DNA of 64,000 bases from Chitinophaga polysaccharea (GTDB lineage: Bacteria > Bacteroidota > Bacteroidia > Chitinophagales > Chitinophagaceae). The stretch spans positions 32,871 through 96,870 of the forward strand of contig NZ_VIWO01000015.1 in the NCBI RefSeq assembly GCF_007829335.1, written 5' to 3'. The number at the start of each line of letters is the position of its first letter. Within the stretch, counting starts at the first letter, position 1. Made by a program: the position numbers and the translations under genes. The notes below the pieces were generated by a model. The model was not told the origin of the DNA. It saw only the letters and a program-made list of their open reading frames with translations, and ran no database searches. This document shows, piece by piece, positions 50,804 through 60,136 of the stretch.

Positions 50804-52315
50804 TTATTTCACAAATGGTATCGGCGCCCAATAATAAGTATGACCGGCATCGGAGGGGTGATTGATGAGCGCCACTTCCCCTGCGTCTCTCAGGGAGTTG
50901 GCTTGCTGCACCGTTTCAGTCCTTACCAGGTCAAACCAACGGATACCGAATTCACCTGCAAACTCCCAGCCTCGTTCAGCAACAACGGCATTCCTGAAAT
51001 CCGTTTGGGATAAGCCTTCGGGGAGTGGCGTCAGGCCTGCTCTCTGCCGTACCTGGTTGATGGCGAGGTACGCGTTTGCATCGGGACCTGCTGACATCGC
51101 CTGCGCTTCTGCATAGGTGAGCAGCACTTCGGAATAACGGATCACGAAGCTGGTAGCACTGCTCCACCAATCGCCCGCTTTATGATTGCTCCAGTTGTAT
51201 TGGTCGTCTTCTCTATACTTCAAAAAATAAGGATGTTTCTGTAGGGTATGTTGCCAGTCTACTACATTGGCAGGATCATTCTTTACATAGTAATCCTTCT
51301 GATAAGTGGCGTCCTTCCGGGGGCCGGCAGGGAACCTGTTGAAGAATGAAATTTCTCCGAATCCATCTTCCCAGCCTCCTTCTTCATAGTCGGGAGCATA
51401 AGGATTGGGCGCCATCATATTTCCGTTGCCCCAGGTGGCATTGGGAGTAGTTTTGTTGAAATAGCATGCATATACTGCTTCTGTGTTGAACCGGTTGGAG
51501 AACTTCCATAGATCTGAGAAGTTTGTTAGCAGCGTATAGCCCCAGGTAGCTTTATTATCAATCACTTCTTTGGCTTTAGCGGCGGCCAATGCGTATTTGT
51601 TGGCCTGTTTGAGCGGCCAGCCGGCCATGGTCAGGTATACGTTCGCCAGCAGCGCTTTTGCGGAACCTTTCGTTGGCAATACATCTACGCCGTTCTGTTT
51701 CGCCGGGCCTGTCCAATGATCCGGCAGCATGGTTTCTGCTTTCTGAAGATCATCCACAATCAGGGTATAGATGTCGGCTACTTTGGCATTGGGGCGGTTA
51801 TCGTTGATACTGTTGTCAACAGGCATAGGCACTTCTCCCCAGGTTCTTGTGAGGTAGAAATAGCTGATGGCACGCATAAAGTATGCATAGCCGCCGGCAT
51901 TATTTTTCTGGTCTGCTGTTGCCTCTGTTGCACTATTATAATTTGCCAGCAGGGAATTTGCCGATTTGATGGTGCCATAAAACGCATTCCACCAGGACGT
52001 CATCCTGCTGTTGGAGGAGTTGGCGTTGAATACATCGAAGTCGGAAAAATCTATTTTGTTTCCGTTCCTTTTCGCAGCAATATCATCACCAGCGTAGTAA
52101 GGTGCAGTTACCTGGTTGAATGCCAGGTTGAACTGCAATGCCAGTGCGGTTTCCGCTAGTTGGAGGTCGTTAGCTGTTTTATAAAAGCTCTGCGGCGTAA
52201 TGCTTCCCTTGGGTGTTTCGTCGAGGAATTTGCTGCAGGAGGCTAACACCAGGCAACACATGGCCAATGTTATCCGCAGAGGCCGGCCATTCATATAGTT
52301 AATTACTTTTTTCAT
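50804..52315 (-). CDS. SusD/RagB family nutrient-binding outer membrane lipoprotein
   Basis: A 503-residue lipoprotein from ATG 52315 (signal ending LASCSKFLDE, Cys27). The family pattern follows: LDETPKGSITPQSFYKTANDLQLAETAL at the start, split by helices, SVDGRYAYFMRAISYFYLTRTWGEVP-like TPR helices around residue 135, and the C-terminal VRQRAGL and ERGWEFAGEFGIRWFDLVR. It covers the SusC pore and delivers oligosaccharide to it. It lies 29 bp after susC and 32 bp before the GH16-like gene, so the three form an operon. Confidence 0.94.
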   Translation of the reverse strand: MKKVINYMNGRPLRITLAMCCLVLASCSKFLDETPKGSITPQSFYKTANDLQLAETALALQFNLAFNQVTAPYYAGDDIAAKRNGNKIDFSDFDVFNANSSNSRMTSWWNAFYGTIKSANSLLANYNSATEATADQKNNAGGYAYFMRAISYFYLTRTWGEVPMPVDNSINDNRPNAKVADIYTLIVDDLQKAETMLPDHWTGPAKQNGVDVLPTKGSAKALLANVYLTMAGWPLKQANKYALAAAKAKEVIDNKATWGYTLLTNFSDLWKFSNRFNTEAVYACYFNKTTPNATWGNGNMMAPNPYAPDYEEGGWEDGFGEISFFNRFPAGPRKDATYQKDYYVKNDPANVVDWQHTLQKHPYFLKYREDDQYNWSNHKAGDWWSSATSFVIRYSEVLLTYAEAQAMSAGPDANAYLAINQVRQRAGLTPLPEGLSQTDFRNAVVAERGWEFAGEFGIRWFDLVRTETVQQANSLRDAGEVALINHPSDAGHTYYWAPIPFVK

Positions 52316-52344
52316 GTCGATAGCTTTAAGCATTCGTGAGATGA

Positions 52345-55305
52345 TTAAAATTTCACTTGCAATCCAACCGTCACAGTTTTAGGAGAAGGGTAAGCACCCA
52401 GGTCGATACCTGCATCCACATCGCCGCCTACGGTAGTTGCTTCCGGATCAAATCCCTTGTATTTAGTGATGGTGGCAATATTTTGTGCACTAACGTACAC
52501 CTTTGCTGCCGCTACTTTGAGCAGATTTTTAGGTAGTGTATAAGAAAGACTTACGTTCTTTAACCGCACGTAGCCGCCATCCTGCAAAAATTGGGTGGAC
52601 TCTACCCAGCTTTTATTTTTACTTGCCGGGTTAGCCCAGGTAGAACTGGTGTTGGAAGAGGTCCAGTAATTAGCAGCATCAGCGAGGTTGATGAATTTCA
52701 CATCGCTGGTGGGAATTGCGGCAGCGGCGTAGGTGGCGTTGAATATTTTATTGCCATGTGAACCCTGGATAAAAATATTCAATTCAAAATTTTTATAAGC
52801 GAAGCTGTTATTAAAGCCCCAGATAAACGTGGGAGTAGCAGATCCCGAAATGACCCTGTCTTCAAACCCGATAGATCCATTGCCGCTCACGTCGCGGTAC
52901 CTGGCATCACCGGCTTTGTAATTGCCGTTATCAGACTGGTATACGCCTTCCCAGGGAATCAGGTAAAAGGCGCCCATTGGCTCTCCAACTTTTACCACCT
53001 GTATAGGAGCAGAGATTAATCCTGAGCCAATCACGTTCCTTTCCAGCAGGCTGTCTTTACCAAGGTCGATCACTTTGTTTTTGTTGAAGGAAAGATTGAG
53101 GGAGGTGGTCCAGGTCAGTTCCCTGCTTTTATAAGGTGTACCTTCAATCATGAATTCCCAACCTTTGTTGTTCACCTTTCCTATATTTTTCAGGTAGGAT
53201 CCGCCACCGTCGTAGTTGGCGATGCGGGTGAACAGCAGCAGGTCGCTGGTGTTCTTGTTATAGTAATCTGCTGTGACGTTGATCCTGCCATTTAAGAATC
53301 CCATATCGAGCCCGATGTCTGTTTGTTTCGATGTTTCCCATTTTACATCCGGTGTGGCAGGATTCCCCAGTGTATAGCCCTGGTACCCGTTGGGAGTGCC
53401 ATAGGAATAAATAACACTGTTGAGCAGACCCAGGGTACTATATGGATCAATAGCCTGGTTACCGGTGACACCCCATCCCGCTCTTAATTTAAGATTGGAG
53501 AATACCCCCAGGTCATCTATAAATTTTTCGTTGGAGAGTTTCCATCCGGCGCTGAAAGAGGGGAAGCTACTCCATTTATTATTCCCCTGGAATTTGGAAG
53601 ATCCATCGCGGCGGAGAGTGGCAGTCAACAGGTATTTATCGTTGTAGCTGTAGGCCACGCGTCCCATGTAAGACAACAATGCCCAGTTGGAATAGCCTGA
53701 GTTGATGGACTGGGAAGCGTTTAAGCCCAGGTTATGATACCCGTTCGACAGGGAAGCCAGTCCAGAGCCGGCGGCATTGAAGTAACTATATTTATTGGAA
53801 GATTCTTCCACCAGGGCGGTGGCTGTTAAATCGTGCTTATCGAAGGTCTTGTGGAAAGTAAGGATATTACTATTCTGGAAGGTGTAGCTTTCCGTAGAAC
53901 CCTGTGAGGAACCCGGGTTACCCGGACTAATCCAGTCGTTTCTCAGAGAAGCAGATTTGGCTGTTTTGAGGTCCATTGCGGCGTTGACAGTCAACGTCAA
54001 CCAGTCTGTGATAGCATATTTTAGCCTGCCATTAAAGACGCCGACATTGCCGAAGTTATCATTATTGCTTTCCTTGATCGTCATGTAAGGATTAGCCCAG
54101 ATGGGTGATATGCCGAAGCGGTTGTATTGCCCGGGTGCGTCATACACGGCTTCTGTGGGTGCCCAGGTGAGGGCTCCCGTTACCGGGTTGCCTTTACTGC
54201 CCATATCGCCGTTATTATGGGAGTTGATCCTGGCGAGATAAACATTGACGCCAAAGTCCAGGCGGCTGCTCAGCTTAACGTCAAGATTAGACCTGAAGCC
54301 GAATCTTTTCTGGCTGCTGTTGACCAATAGCCCTTGCTGGTCGATATAAAATCCCGACACATAGTACTTTACTCCTTCCTTTCCTCCAGTTACTGACAGT
54401 TCGTGGCTTTGAGTAACGGAGTTGCTGAAGATCATGTTTTGCCAATCTGTTCCTTTGCCGGCGTATGACTGAGGATCGGGGAAGGTATTGACCCCGGAGG
54501 TAAGATTAGCGATTTTGGCATAGGTAACGGGGTCCATTAGGCTGTATTTTTTCATAGGCCTGTTGAAGCTGACGAAACCATTGTATTCAATCCGCGGTAC
54601 GCCAGAGGAGCCGGTTTTGGTGGTAATGAGTACAACGCCGTTAGCGCCCCTGGAGCCGTAAACGGCTGTAGCAGAAGCATCTTTAAGTACTTCCATGGAG
54701 GCGATATCGTTTACATTGAGATCGCCCAGGCCGGTGCTGTTCAGGGCAACGCCATCCACCACATATAACGGATCGTTGCCGCCATTGATGGAATTGGGGC
54801 CGCGGACACGAAGCTTTACGGATCCTCCGGGGGCGCCCGAGTTGTTGGTAACCGACACGCCGGCTACCCTGCCCTGGATAGCTGATGAAGCATTTAATAC
54901 CGGCTGCTCTTTGTATGCCTGTGAGGAGAGCGTGGAGACGGCGCCGGTAAGGTCACGCCGTTTTTGTGTACCATACCCAATCACTACCACATCGTCCAGC
55001 TTGGATACTTTTCCTTTCAGCTGGACTTGTACAGTTGTTTTGTTGGCAAGGGGGACTTCCAGGATTTCCATCCCGGTAAAAGAGATAATTAGTGTGTTAC
55101 CGGTTTCCGGTACATTAATAACGAAAGAACCATCTTTCAACGTGGAGGTCCCATGCCCGAGGCCTTTTACAACGACCGTCGCCCCTTCCAACGGTTGTTG
55201 GTCAGGCCCTGTGACTTTTCCTGTTATTTTCCTTGTTTGGGCCAAGGAAGTCACAAAAAGGGCAAGTCCTACAAAGAGTAGGAGGACTTTTTTAGATATG
55301 ACCAT
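52345..55305 (-). CDS. SusC/RagA family TonB-linked outer membrane transporter
   Basis: A 986-residue outer membrane transporter from ATG 55305 (signal MVISKKVLLLFVGLALF, cut near SLAQT). It has a carboxypeptidase-D regulatory-like domain (about 25-105), the SusC plug with VVVIGYGTQKRRDLTGAVS, NDPLYVVDGV and MEVLKDASATAVYGSRGANG, and a barrel ending VTVGLQVKF. It takes up oligosaccharide energised by TonB in partnership with SusD. It is the first gene of the PUL operon; repeated G-tracts lie just upstream (55346-55377). Confidence 0.95.
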   Translation of the reverse strand: MVISKKVLLLFVGLALFVTSLAQTRKITGKVTGPDQQPLEGATVVVKGLGHGTSTLKDGSFVINVPETGNTLIISFTGMEILEVPLANKTTVQVQLKGKVSKLDDVVVIGYGTQKRRDLTGAVSTLSSQAYKEQPVLNASSAIQGRVAGVSVTNNSGAPGGSVKLRVRGPNSINGGNDPLYVVDGVALNSTGLGDLNVNDIASMEVLKDASATAVYGSRGANGVVLITTKTGSSGVPRIEYNGFVSFNRPMKKYSLMDPVTYAKIANLTSGVNTFPDPQSYAGKGTDWQNMIFSNSVTQSHELSVTGGKEGVKYYVSGFYIDQQGLLVNSSQKRFGFRSNLDVKLSSRLDFGVNVYLARINSHNNGDMGSKGNPVTGALTWAPTEAVYDAPGQYNRFGISPIWANPYMTIKESNNDNFGNVGVFNGRLKYAITDWLTLTVNAAMDLKTAKSASLRNDWISPGNPGSSQGSTESYTFQNSNILTFHKTFDKHDLTATALVEESSNKYSYFNAAGSGLASLSNGYHNLGLNASQSINSGYSNWALLSYMGRVAYSYNDKYLLTATLRRDGSSKFQGNNKWSSFPSFSAGWKLSNEKFIDDLGVFSNLKLRAGWGVTGNQAIDPYSTLGLLNSVIYSYGTPNGYQGYTLGNPATPDVKWETSKQTDIGLDMGFLNGRINVTADYYNKNTSDLLLFTRIANYDGGGSYLKNIGKVNNKGWEFMIEGTPYKSRELTWTTSLNLSFNKNKVIDLGKDSLLERNVIGSGLISAPIQVVKVGEPMGAFYLIPWEGVYQSDNGNYKAGDARYRDVSGNGSIGFEDRVISGSATPTFIWGFNNSFAYKNFELNIFIQGSHGNKIFNATYAAAAIPTSDVKFINLADAANYWTSSNTSSTWANPASKNKSWVESTQFLQDGGYVRLKNVSLSYTLPKNLLKVAAAKVYVSAQNIATITKYKGFDPEATTVGGDVDAGIDLGAYPSPKTVTVGLQVKF

Positions 55306-55345
55306 TTGTATCAGTTTTGCTCCCAAATTAGGATGAAGCTGGCCG

Positions 55346-55377
55346 ATACAAGGGGGTGTAATTCATACAAAAGGGGG
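55346..55377. promoter_or_regulatory. 21-bp-phased direct repeats upstream of susC
   Basis: ATACAAGGGGG (55346-55356) and ATACAAAAGGGGG (55365-55377) have G-tracts 21 bp apart, two helical turns. On the minus strand they read CCCCCTTTTGTAT and CCCCCTTGTAT and lie 41-72 bp before the susC start. This fits a binding site for the dimeric AraC-type output domain of the adjacent regulator. Confidence 0.5.
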
Positions 55378-55473
55378 ACAAATTGGTAAACTAAGTGCTT
55401 GATTACCATAAATAACGGCTGAAAAAACCTTTCTATTGATCAAGTCTCTTTTGGAAGGAGACCAACCGGGTTT

Positions 55474-58400
55474 TTAACTCCTCCATTCGCTCAAATTATA
55501 GTTGGCATCAAAGGAGCCTTTGTATTTCTTGATGTATTCTGAAGGCGCTATACCGAACACTTTCACAAACTGTCGCCGGAAATACCGGACGTCAGATATG
55601 CCCACCTGGAAAGCAGCTTCACTGACATTTATATTGGTGCTCAGGAGCAGTACCGCCGCTTTTCTCAGCCGGATGAGCCGGATAAAGGCACTGATAGATT
55701 GACCGGAAGTAGCTTTTACTTTTTTATAAAGACTGGAATGGCTCATATTCATTTCTTTTACCAGGATCTTAATAGAAAACTCCTCGTTATCAATATTCTT
55801 TTCTACTACCGTAATACATTTCTCCAAAAACTCCTTGTATATAGCTGGTATTTTGGTGTAATTTCTCTTTAATGTAATCCGGTCGAAAAAATATTGTTGT
55901 AACACGTTCCGGTTCCTGAGGATATTATTGACCCGGGCAATCAACAAGTCCTTTTCAAATGGTTTGGTGATATAATCATCGGCCCCGCATTCAAGTCCTG
56001 TTAATTTTACCTCAGAAGACAATGAAGCTGTCAATAATATAACCGGGGTATGCACCAGTGATGGCTCTTCTTTAATCTTACGGCAAAGTTCTACCCCTGT
56101 CATCCCGCCCATGACCACGTCGCTGATAACGAGATCCGGGAGCTGCTGCAATGCCAGCTGCCAGGCAGTTTCTCCGTTAGCCGCTTCATGTACAATAAAT
56201 TGCTCTTTAAATATCTGGGAAAGGTATCCACGGATCTCCGCATTGTCATCGACAACCAGGATTGCTTTTTTGTCAGTAATTATTTCCTCCAGGTCCGCTT
56301 TGGAGGGGACAGGAGCAGCGGGTGTGGTATCTTCCACTAACTCGTGCAGGAATTGTGGTGTTTCTATGATTTGTTCCTGGATATATTGCCCGGCGAAATG
56401 AGCGGTGCCTTTTTGCAGCACCAGGGTAAATTGCGTACCGTTATTGATTTCGCTTTGATAAGAAATCTTTCCTTTATGCGCTTCCACAAACTGCTTCACC
56501 AGGTATAAGCCAATCCCGAAGCCGGATTGTGAGGAAGTATATTTGTTTTTTTCCTGGTAGAATCGTTCAAACAGCCTATGTCCTACATGACTTTCAATGC
56601 CACAGCCGGTGTCGCATACCTTCAGCGTCAGGCAGCGGTCATCTTCTTCGATATGGATGGATACCGTTCCTCCTTCGGGTGTAAACTTCAAGGCATTAGA
56701 GAATAGGTTAAACAGCAGGATCTCCATTTTTTCGCGATCAACAAATAATTCAATATCCGGATTATTGCAGTGGAAGTCGTAGGTAATGGCTTTCATCTTA
56801 GCCTGTTGGCTGAAGCAGATATATACTTCTCGGCAAAGGGCGGAAAAATTCAGGCGGACTATTTTCAGCTTATCCGCTTCTGTATCTGCTTTCCGGAACA
56901 GCAATAACTGGTCCACAAGGCTGAGAAGCCTGCGGGCATTGCGGTAAACGATGCTGAGGTCGCCGGTACCGGATGCCTTTTCCGGATGATATAATAATTC
57001 TTTCAGCGGATTGATGATCAGCGTTAAAGGAGCGCGGAATTCATGGGAAACGTTGGTGAAAAAGCTGAGCTTTTTTTCGTTCAGTTCTTTTTCCCGTTCT
57101 GTTTCTTTTTTAGCCCAGGCCACTTCAAATGCCATCCGGTTTTTTTGCGCCTGGTATCTTAGCCAGGTGTAGATCAGCGCTCCGCCGGCGATAGCATACA
57201 TCAGGTATGCCCACCAGCTTCTGTACCAGGGGGGCAGTACCAGGATGGTCAATTGCTGCTCTTTGCCGGTCCAGGCGCCATCGGTATCAGTGGCTTTCAC
57301 TTTAAAAATATATTTGCCTTCGTGCAGACTGGTGTAATTGACAGACCTGCTTCTCCGGGTATAAATCCATTCATCGTCTCTGCCTTCCAAACGATAGGCG
57401 TAGCTGATCTTATCCGGGGAGGTATATTCGAGTGCCACAAAGTCCAGCGACAGGGTAGCTTTATTGAATGGCAATTTTATTTCCTGCACCTGGTCCTGGG
57501 AATGCCGGCTGATGTAAGCGTCGTCGGCTTCTATGGGAACATTATTGATCTTTATCCCGGAAATAAAAACAGGGGGAGCGGTTTCATTGGCATTAATCTG
57601 TTCGGGCCTGAAGATATTGAATCCCCTTATTCCACCGAATACCATTTCTCCTGATTGCAGTACCAGTGCTGCATTATAGATGAATTGATTGCTTTGAAGA
57701 TTATCGGACTCTGAGTAATTGGTAAATTTTAAAGAAACAGGATCGAATTTGGATATACCGTTGTAGGTGCTGAGCCATAGGTTGCCCCTGGCGTCTTCCA
57801 ATATATTCAGGACGGCATTGCTACACAGCCCATCTTTTTCTGTAAACCGCTTAAAGGTTCCGCCATACCTATCGAATAGCAATAGCCCGCTGTCTTCCGT
57901 GCCTATCCAAAAGCGCCTGTTCTTGTCTTCATGGATGGCTCTTACCCGGCTGCCAATAGTATACCGGGCATGTTTTTTTTGGATGGGATCAATTTTAATC
58001 AGCGTATTATATTCTCCCGCCCAGAGTCCACCCTCGCGGTCTTCCTGGATGGTCATCAGGTCGATCAGTTTATCGTCGAATAATTCGAAGGCATTTTTTT
58101 GCCGGTTGAAGCGATAAAGGCTGCCAGGATCAAATGTAGCGGCCCATAGCTGCTGCTGTTTGTCCATATACAGTCTCCATACATTTCGTTCTTCTTTGCC
58201 GGTAACGGTATTAGTACAGCTGAATTTTTCGAATGTGCCGGACTGCTGATCAAACCGGTTGATCCCGTTATTCCAGAACGACATCCACACTTTTCCATCG
58301 GTATCATTGAGCACGCTTGTTACCAGGTTGCCCGAGGGGGTATGTGGATTTCCTTTTTCATGCTGATAGTTAATGAATTTATTTTGCTCCCTGATCCAAT

Positions 58401-59523
58401 AACTCAGTCCGCCGCCATCGGTGGCAATCCAGAGATTATGACTGGCATCTTCGCTAAAGTTGGAAGGAAAGTTATGGACAAGACTATTTTTATTCAGTGG
58501 ATCATGGCGGATAATTTTAAAGCGGGCTTTTACCGGGTCTATCATATTGATGCCGCCTCGCAGTGTTCCGATCCAGATACGGTTTTCTTTATCCTGGAAA
58601 ATGTCATAGACCGCGGGGCTTGATAACGTCGGTTGTCCGCCAGCTTCCTGGAAAGGCGTTATTTTTCCGCCTGTTGCGGGTGAAATAAATATGCCACCTC
58701 CATCGGTAGCGATCCAGAGGTCATTGTTTTTTAAAAGTGTCAGATGAACAACATTGTCGGCGGTAGGGAGTATTGTTGATAGCGCATTGGTGTTTTTCTT
58801 TAGCTCAAAAACACCGCTGTTAGCGCCTACAAAAATATTACCGTTGCTATCTGCCTTCAGGCAATTCCCTGTCCGGACAGTATTATTGACCAGCTGAATG
58901 GTGTTGGTATGATAGTTATACTGACATAATCCTTCATTGCGGATAAACAACCACGCCCGTTGTTCGTTGTCGAATTCGATTGCCGTCACGTCGTATTGGA
59001 AGAGGTGCCTGTAAGGTACCTGTGAGGCGGCTTTGCTACCCTTCCGATATACCAGTAATCCGGTGTTATTGGTGGCCACAAATATATTCCCCTGCTTATC
59101 AGATTTGACAGCATTTACCCTTTCCAATATGTTGGCGGGTTGTTGGGCGTTGACAGGTATATAACTGGCGGTAGAGAACCTGGAGGTGAAAGCATTATAA
59201 ATGCTCAATCCACCGATCGTTCCTACCCATAAGTTATATTGCGCATCTTCTTCGATGGAAGTGATACGGTTAAAAACCAGGGAATTTTGATTGCCAGGTT
59301 GTTTCCTGAAAGTCGTAAATTCATAACCATCATACCTGTTCAGTCCATCATAGGTGCCAAACCACATAAACCCTTTGTGGTCCTGGAAAATACAGGTAAC
59401 GGAATTATTGGAAAGCCCTTGTTCGATGCCAAGGCTGGATACTCCCGGAAAATCATCTGCTCGCGTGGAACTATTAAAAATAGCCAGACTAACAATCATC
59501 CACAAAAAATTTCTGATAGCCAT
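55474..59523 (-). CDS. Hybrid two-component system regulator (HTCS)
   Basis: A 1349-residue one-protein sensor and regulator from ATG 59523 (an in-frame TTG lies six bases upstream). A signal peptide and periplasmic two-blade propeller region of Reg_prop repeats (about 25-690, MWFGTYDGLNRYDG, LWIATDGGGIF and others) are followed by a Y_Y_Y domain (about 695-760), a membrane helix (763-785), HisKA (H-box FFTNVSHEFRAPL, His near 827), HATPase (LFSNALKFTPEGG near 940), a receiver domain (phospho-Asp near 1135 in LVISDVVMGG) and an AraC helix-turn-helix (about 1240-1345). It should sense an oligosaccharide in the periplasm and activate the adjacent susC-susD-GH16 operon. Confidence 0.95.
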   Translation of the reverse strand: MAIRNFLWMIVSLAIFNSSTRADDFPGVSSLGIEQGLSNNSVTCIFQDHKGFMWFGTYDGLNRYDGYEFTTFRKQPGNQNSLVFNRITSIEEDAQYNLWVGTIGGLSIYNAFTSRFSTASYIPVNAQQPANILERVNAVKSDKQGNIFVATNNTGLLVYRKGSKAASQVPYRHLFQYDVTAIEFDNEQRAWLFIRNEGLCQYNYHTNTIQLVNNTVRTGNCLKADSNGNIFVGANSGVFELKKNTNALSTILPTADNVVHLTLLKNNDLWIATDGGGIFISPATGGKITPFQEAGGQPTLSSPAVYDIFQDKENRIWIGTLRGGINMIDPVKARFKIIRHDPLNKNSLVHNFPSNFSEDASHNLWIATDGGGLSYWIREQNKFINYQHEKGNPHTPSGNLVTSVLNDTDGKVWMSFWNNGINRFDQQSGTFEKFSCTNTVTGKEERNVWRLYMDKQQQLWAATFDPGSLYRFNRQKNAFELFDDKLIDLMTIQEDREGGLWAGEYNTLIKIDPIQKKHARYTIGSRVRAIHEDKNRRFWIGTEDSGLLLFDRYGGTFKRFTEKDGLCSNAVLNILEDARGNLWLSTYNGISKFDPVSLKFTNYSESDNLQSNQFIYNAALVLQSGEMVFGGIRGFNIFRPEQINANETAPPVFISGIKINNVPIEADDAYISRHSQDQVQEIKLPFNKATLSLDFVALEYTSPDKISYAYRLEGRDDEWIYTRRSRSVNYTSLHEGKYIFKVKATDTDGAWTGKEQQLTILVLPPWYRSWWAYLMYAIAGGALIYTWLRYQAQKNRMAFEVAWAKKETEREKELNEKKLSFFTNVSHEFRAPLTLIINPLKELLYHPEKASGTGDLSIVYRNARRLLSLVDQLLLFRKADTEADKLKIVRLNFSALCREVYICFSQQAKMKAITYDFHCNNPDIELFVDREKMEILLFNLFSNALKFTPEGGTVSIHIEEDDRCLTLKVCDTGCGIESHVGHRLFERFYQEKNKYTSSQSGFGIGLYLVKQFVEAHKGKISYQSEINNGTQFTLVLQKGTAHFAGQYIQEQIIETPQFLHELVEDTTPAAPVPSKADLEEIITDKKAILVVDDNAEIRGYLSQIFKEQFIVHEAANGETAWQLALQQLPDLVISDVVMGGMTGVELCRKIKEEPSLVHTPVILLTASLSSEVKLTGLECGADDYITKPFEKDLLIARVNNILRNRNVLQQYFFDRITLKRNYTKIPAIYKEFLEKCITVVEKNIDNEEFSIKILVKEMNMSHSSLYKKVKATSGQSISAFIRLIRLRKAAVLLLSTNINVSEAAFQVGISDVRYFRRQFVKVFGIAPSEYIKKYKGSFDANYNLSEWRS

Positions 59524-59587
59524 CTGCAATAGTTGAAAAACTATTGGTAATGTACGGAATAAATTTTTGTAGAACGCCTCGTTTTCT

Positions 59588-60088
59588 TTACCTGGCAGCT
59601 CTTACCCAATGGGGCGCATCGCCGGTATCCTTTCTTAATAGCATATTTAGCTGTGCTGCATGATGTTGTACATGACGCATATTGTATAAGAATAGTTCAA
59701 AGACCGGCATCACTTTATTACCATCCACTTCTACCCATGGTTGATTGAAATCGATTTCAGTCATGTGAAGGATGAGGTCATGGCATTTTTTTCTGCTTGC
59801 CTGTAGCCAGGCCAGTATCTCCTCTTTACTGTAAATTTTGTCCGGAACAATATCGTCGATGCCGTCGGCCGGGATCTCATCGCTGAGCGTGAATGGAAGC
59901 GGAGCGGAGAGCGGTGCTGCGGGAATGGTGAGGTAATAATCCAGGAAAACAGCTACATGGTAGGAGATATAGAAAAACTTTTTCTCCTGGTACCAAAGAT
60001 TTTCAGGATACGCGGAAATGGCGTTGACCAGCATATCAATGCTACCGCCAAATTGTTTCCATAAACTTTCTCTGTGAGATGGTAACAT
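59588..60088 (-). CDS. DinB family protein
   Basis: A 166-residue four-helix protein with the DinB/YfiT metal-site pattern: SYHVAVFLDYYL (His near residue 48) and YNMRHVQHHAAQLNMLL (His near 138 and 142). DinB-like proteins bind a divalent metal and many act as thiol-dependent transferases; the substrate here is unknown. It stands between the HTCS gene and an exported protein, all on the minus strand, and is unlikely to be functionally tied to the PUL. Confidence 0.82.
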   Translation of the reverse strand: MLPSHRESLWKQFGGSIDMLVNAISAYPENLWYQEKKFFYISYHVAVFLDYYLTIPAAPLSAPLPFTLSDEIPADGIDDIVPDKIYSKEEILAWLQASRKKCHDLILHMTEIDFNQPWVEVDGNKVMPVFELFLYNMRHVQHHAAQLNMLLRKDTGDAPHWVRAAR

Positions 60089-60136
60089 GAGGTTGCTTTT
60101 TTAGATGTAATATACGACCGGAGTTTTATAAGCCCG

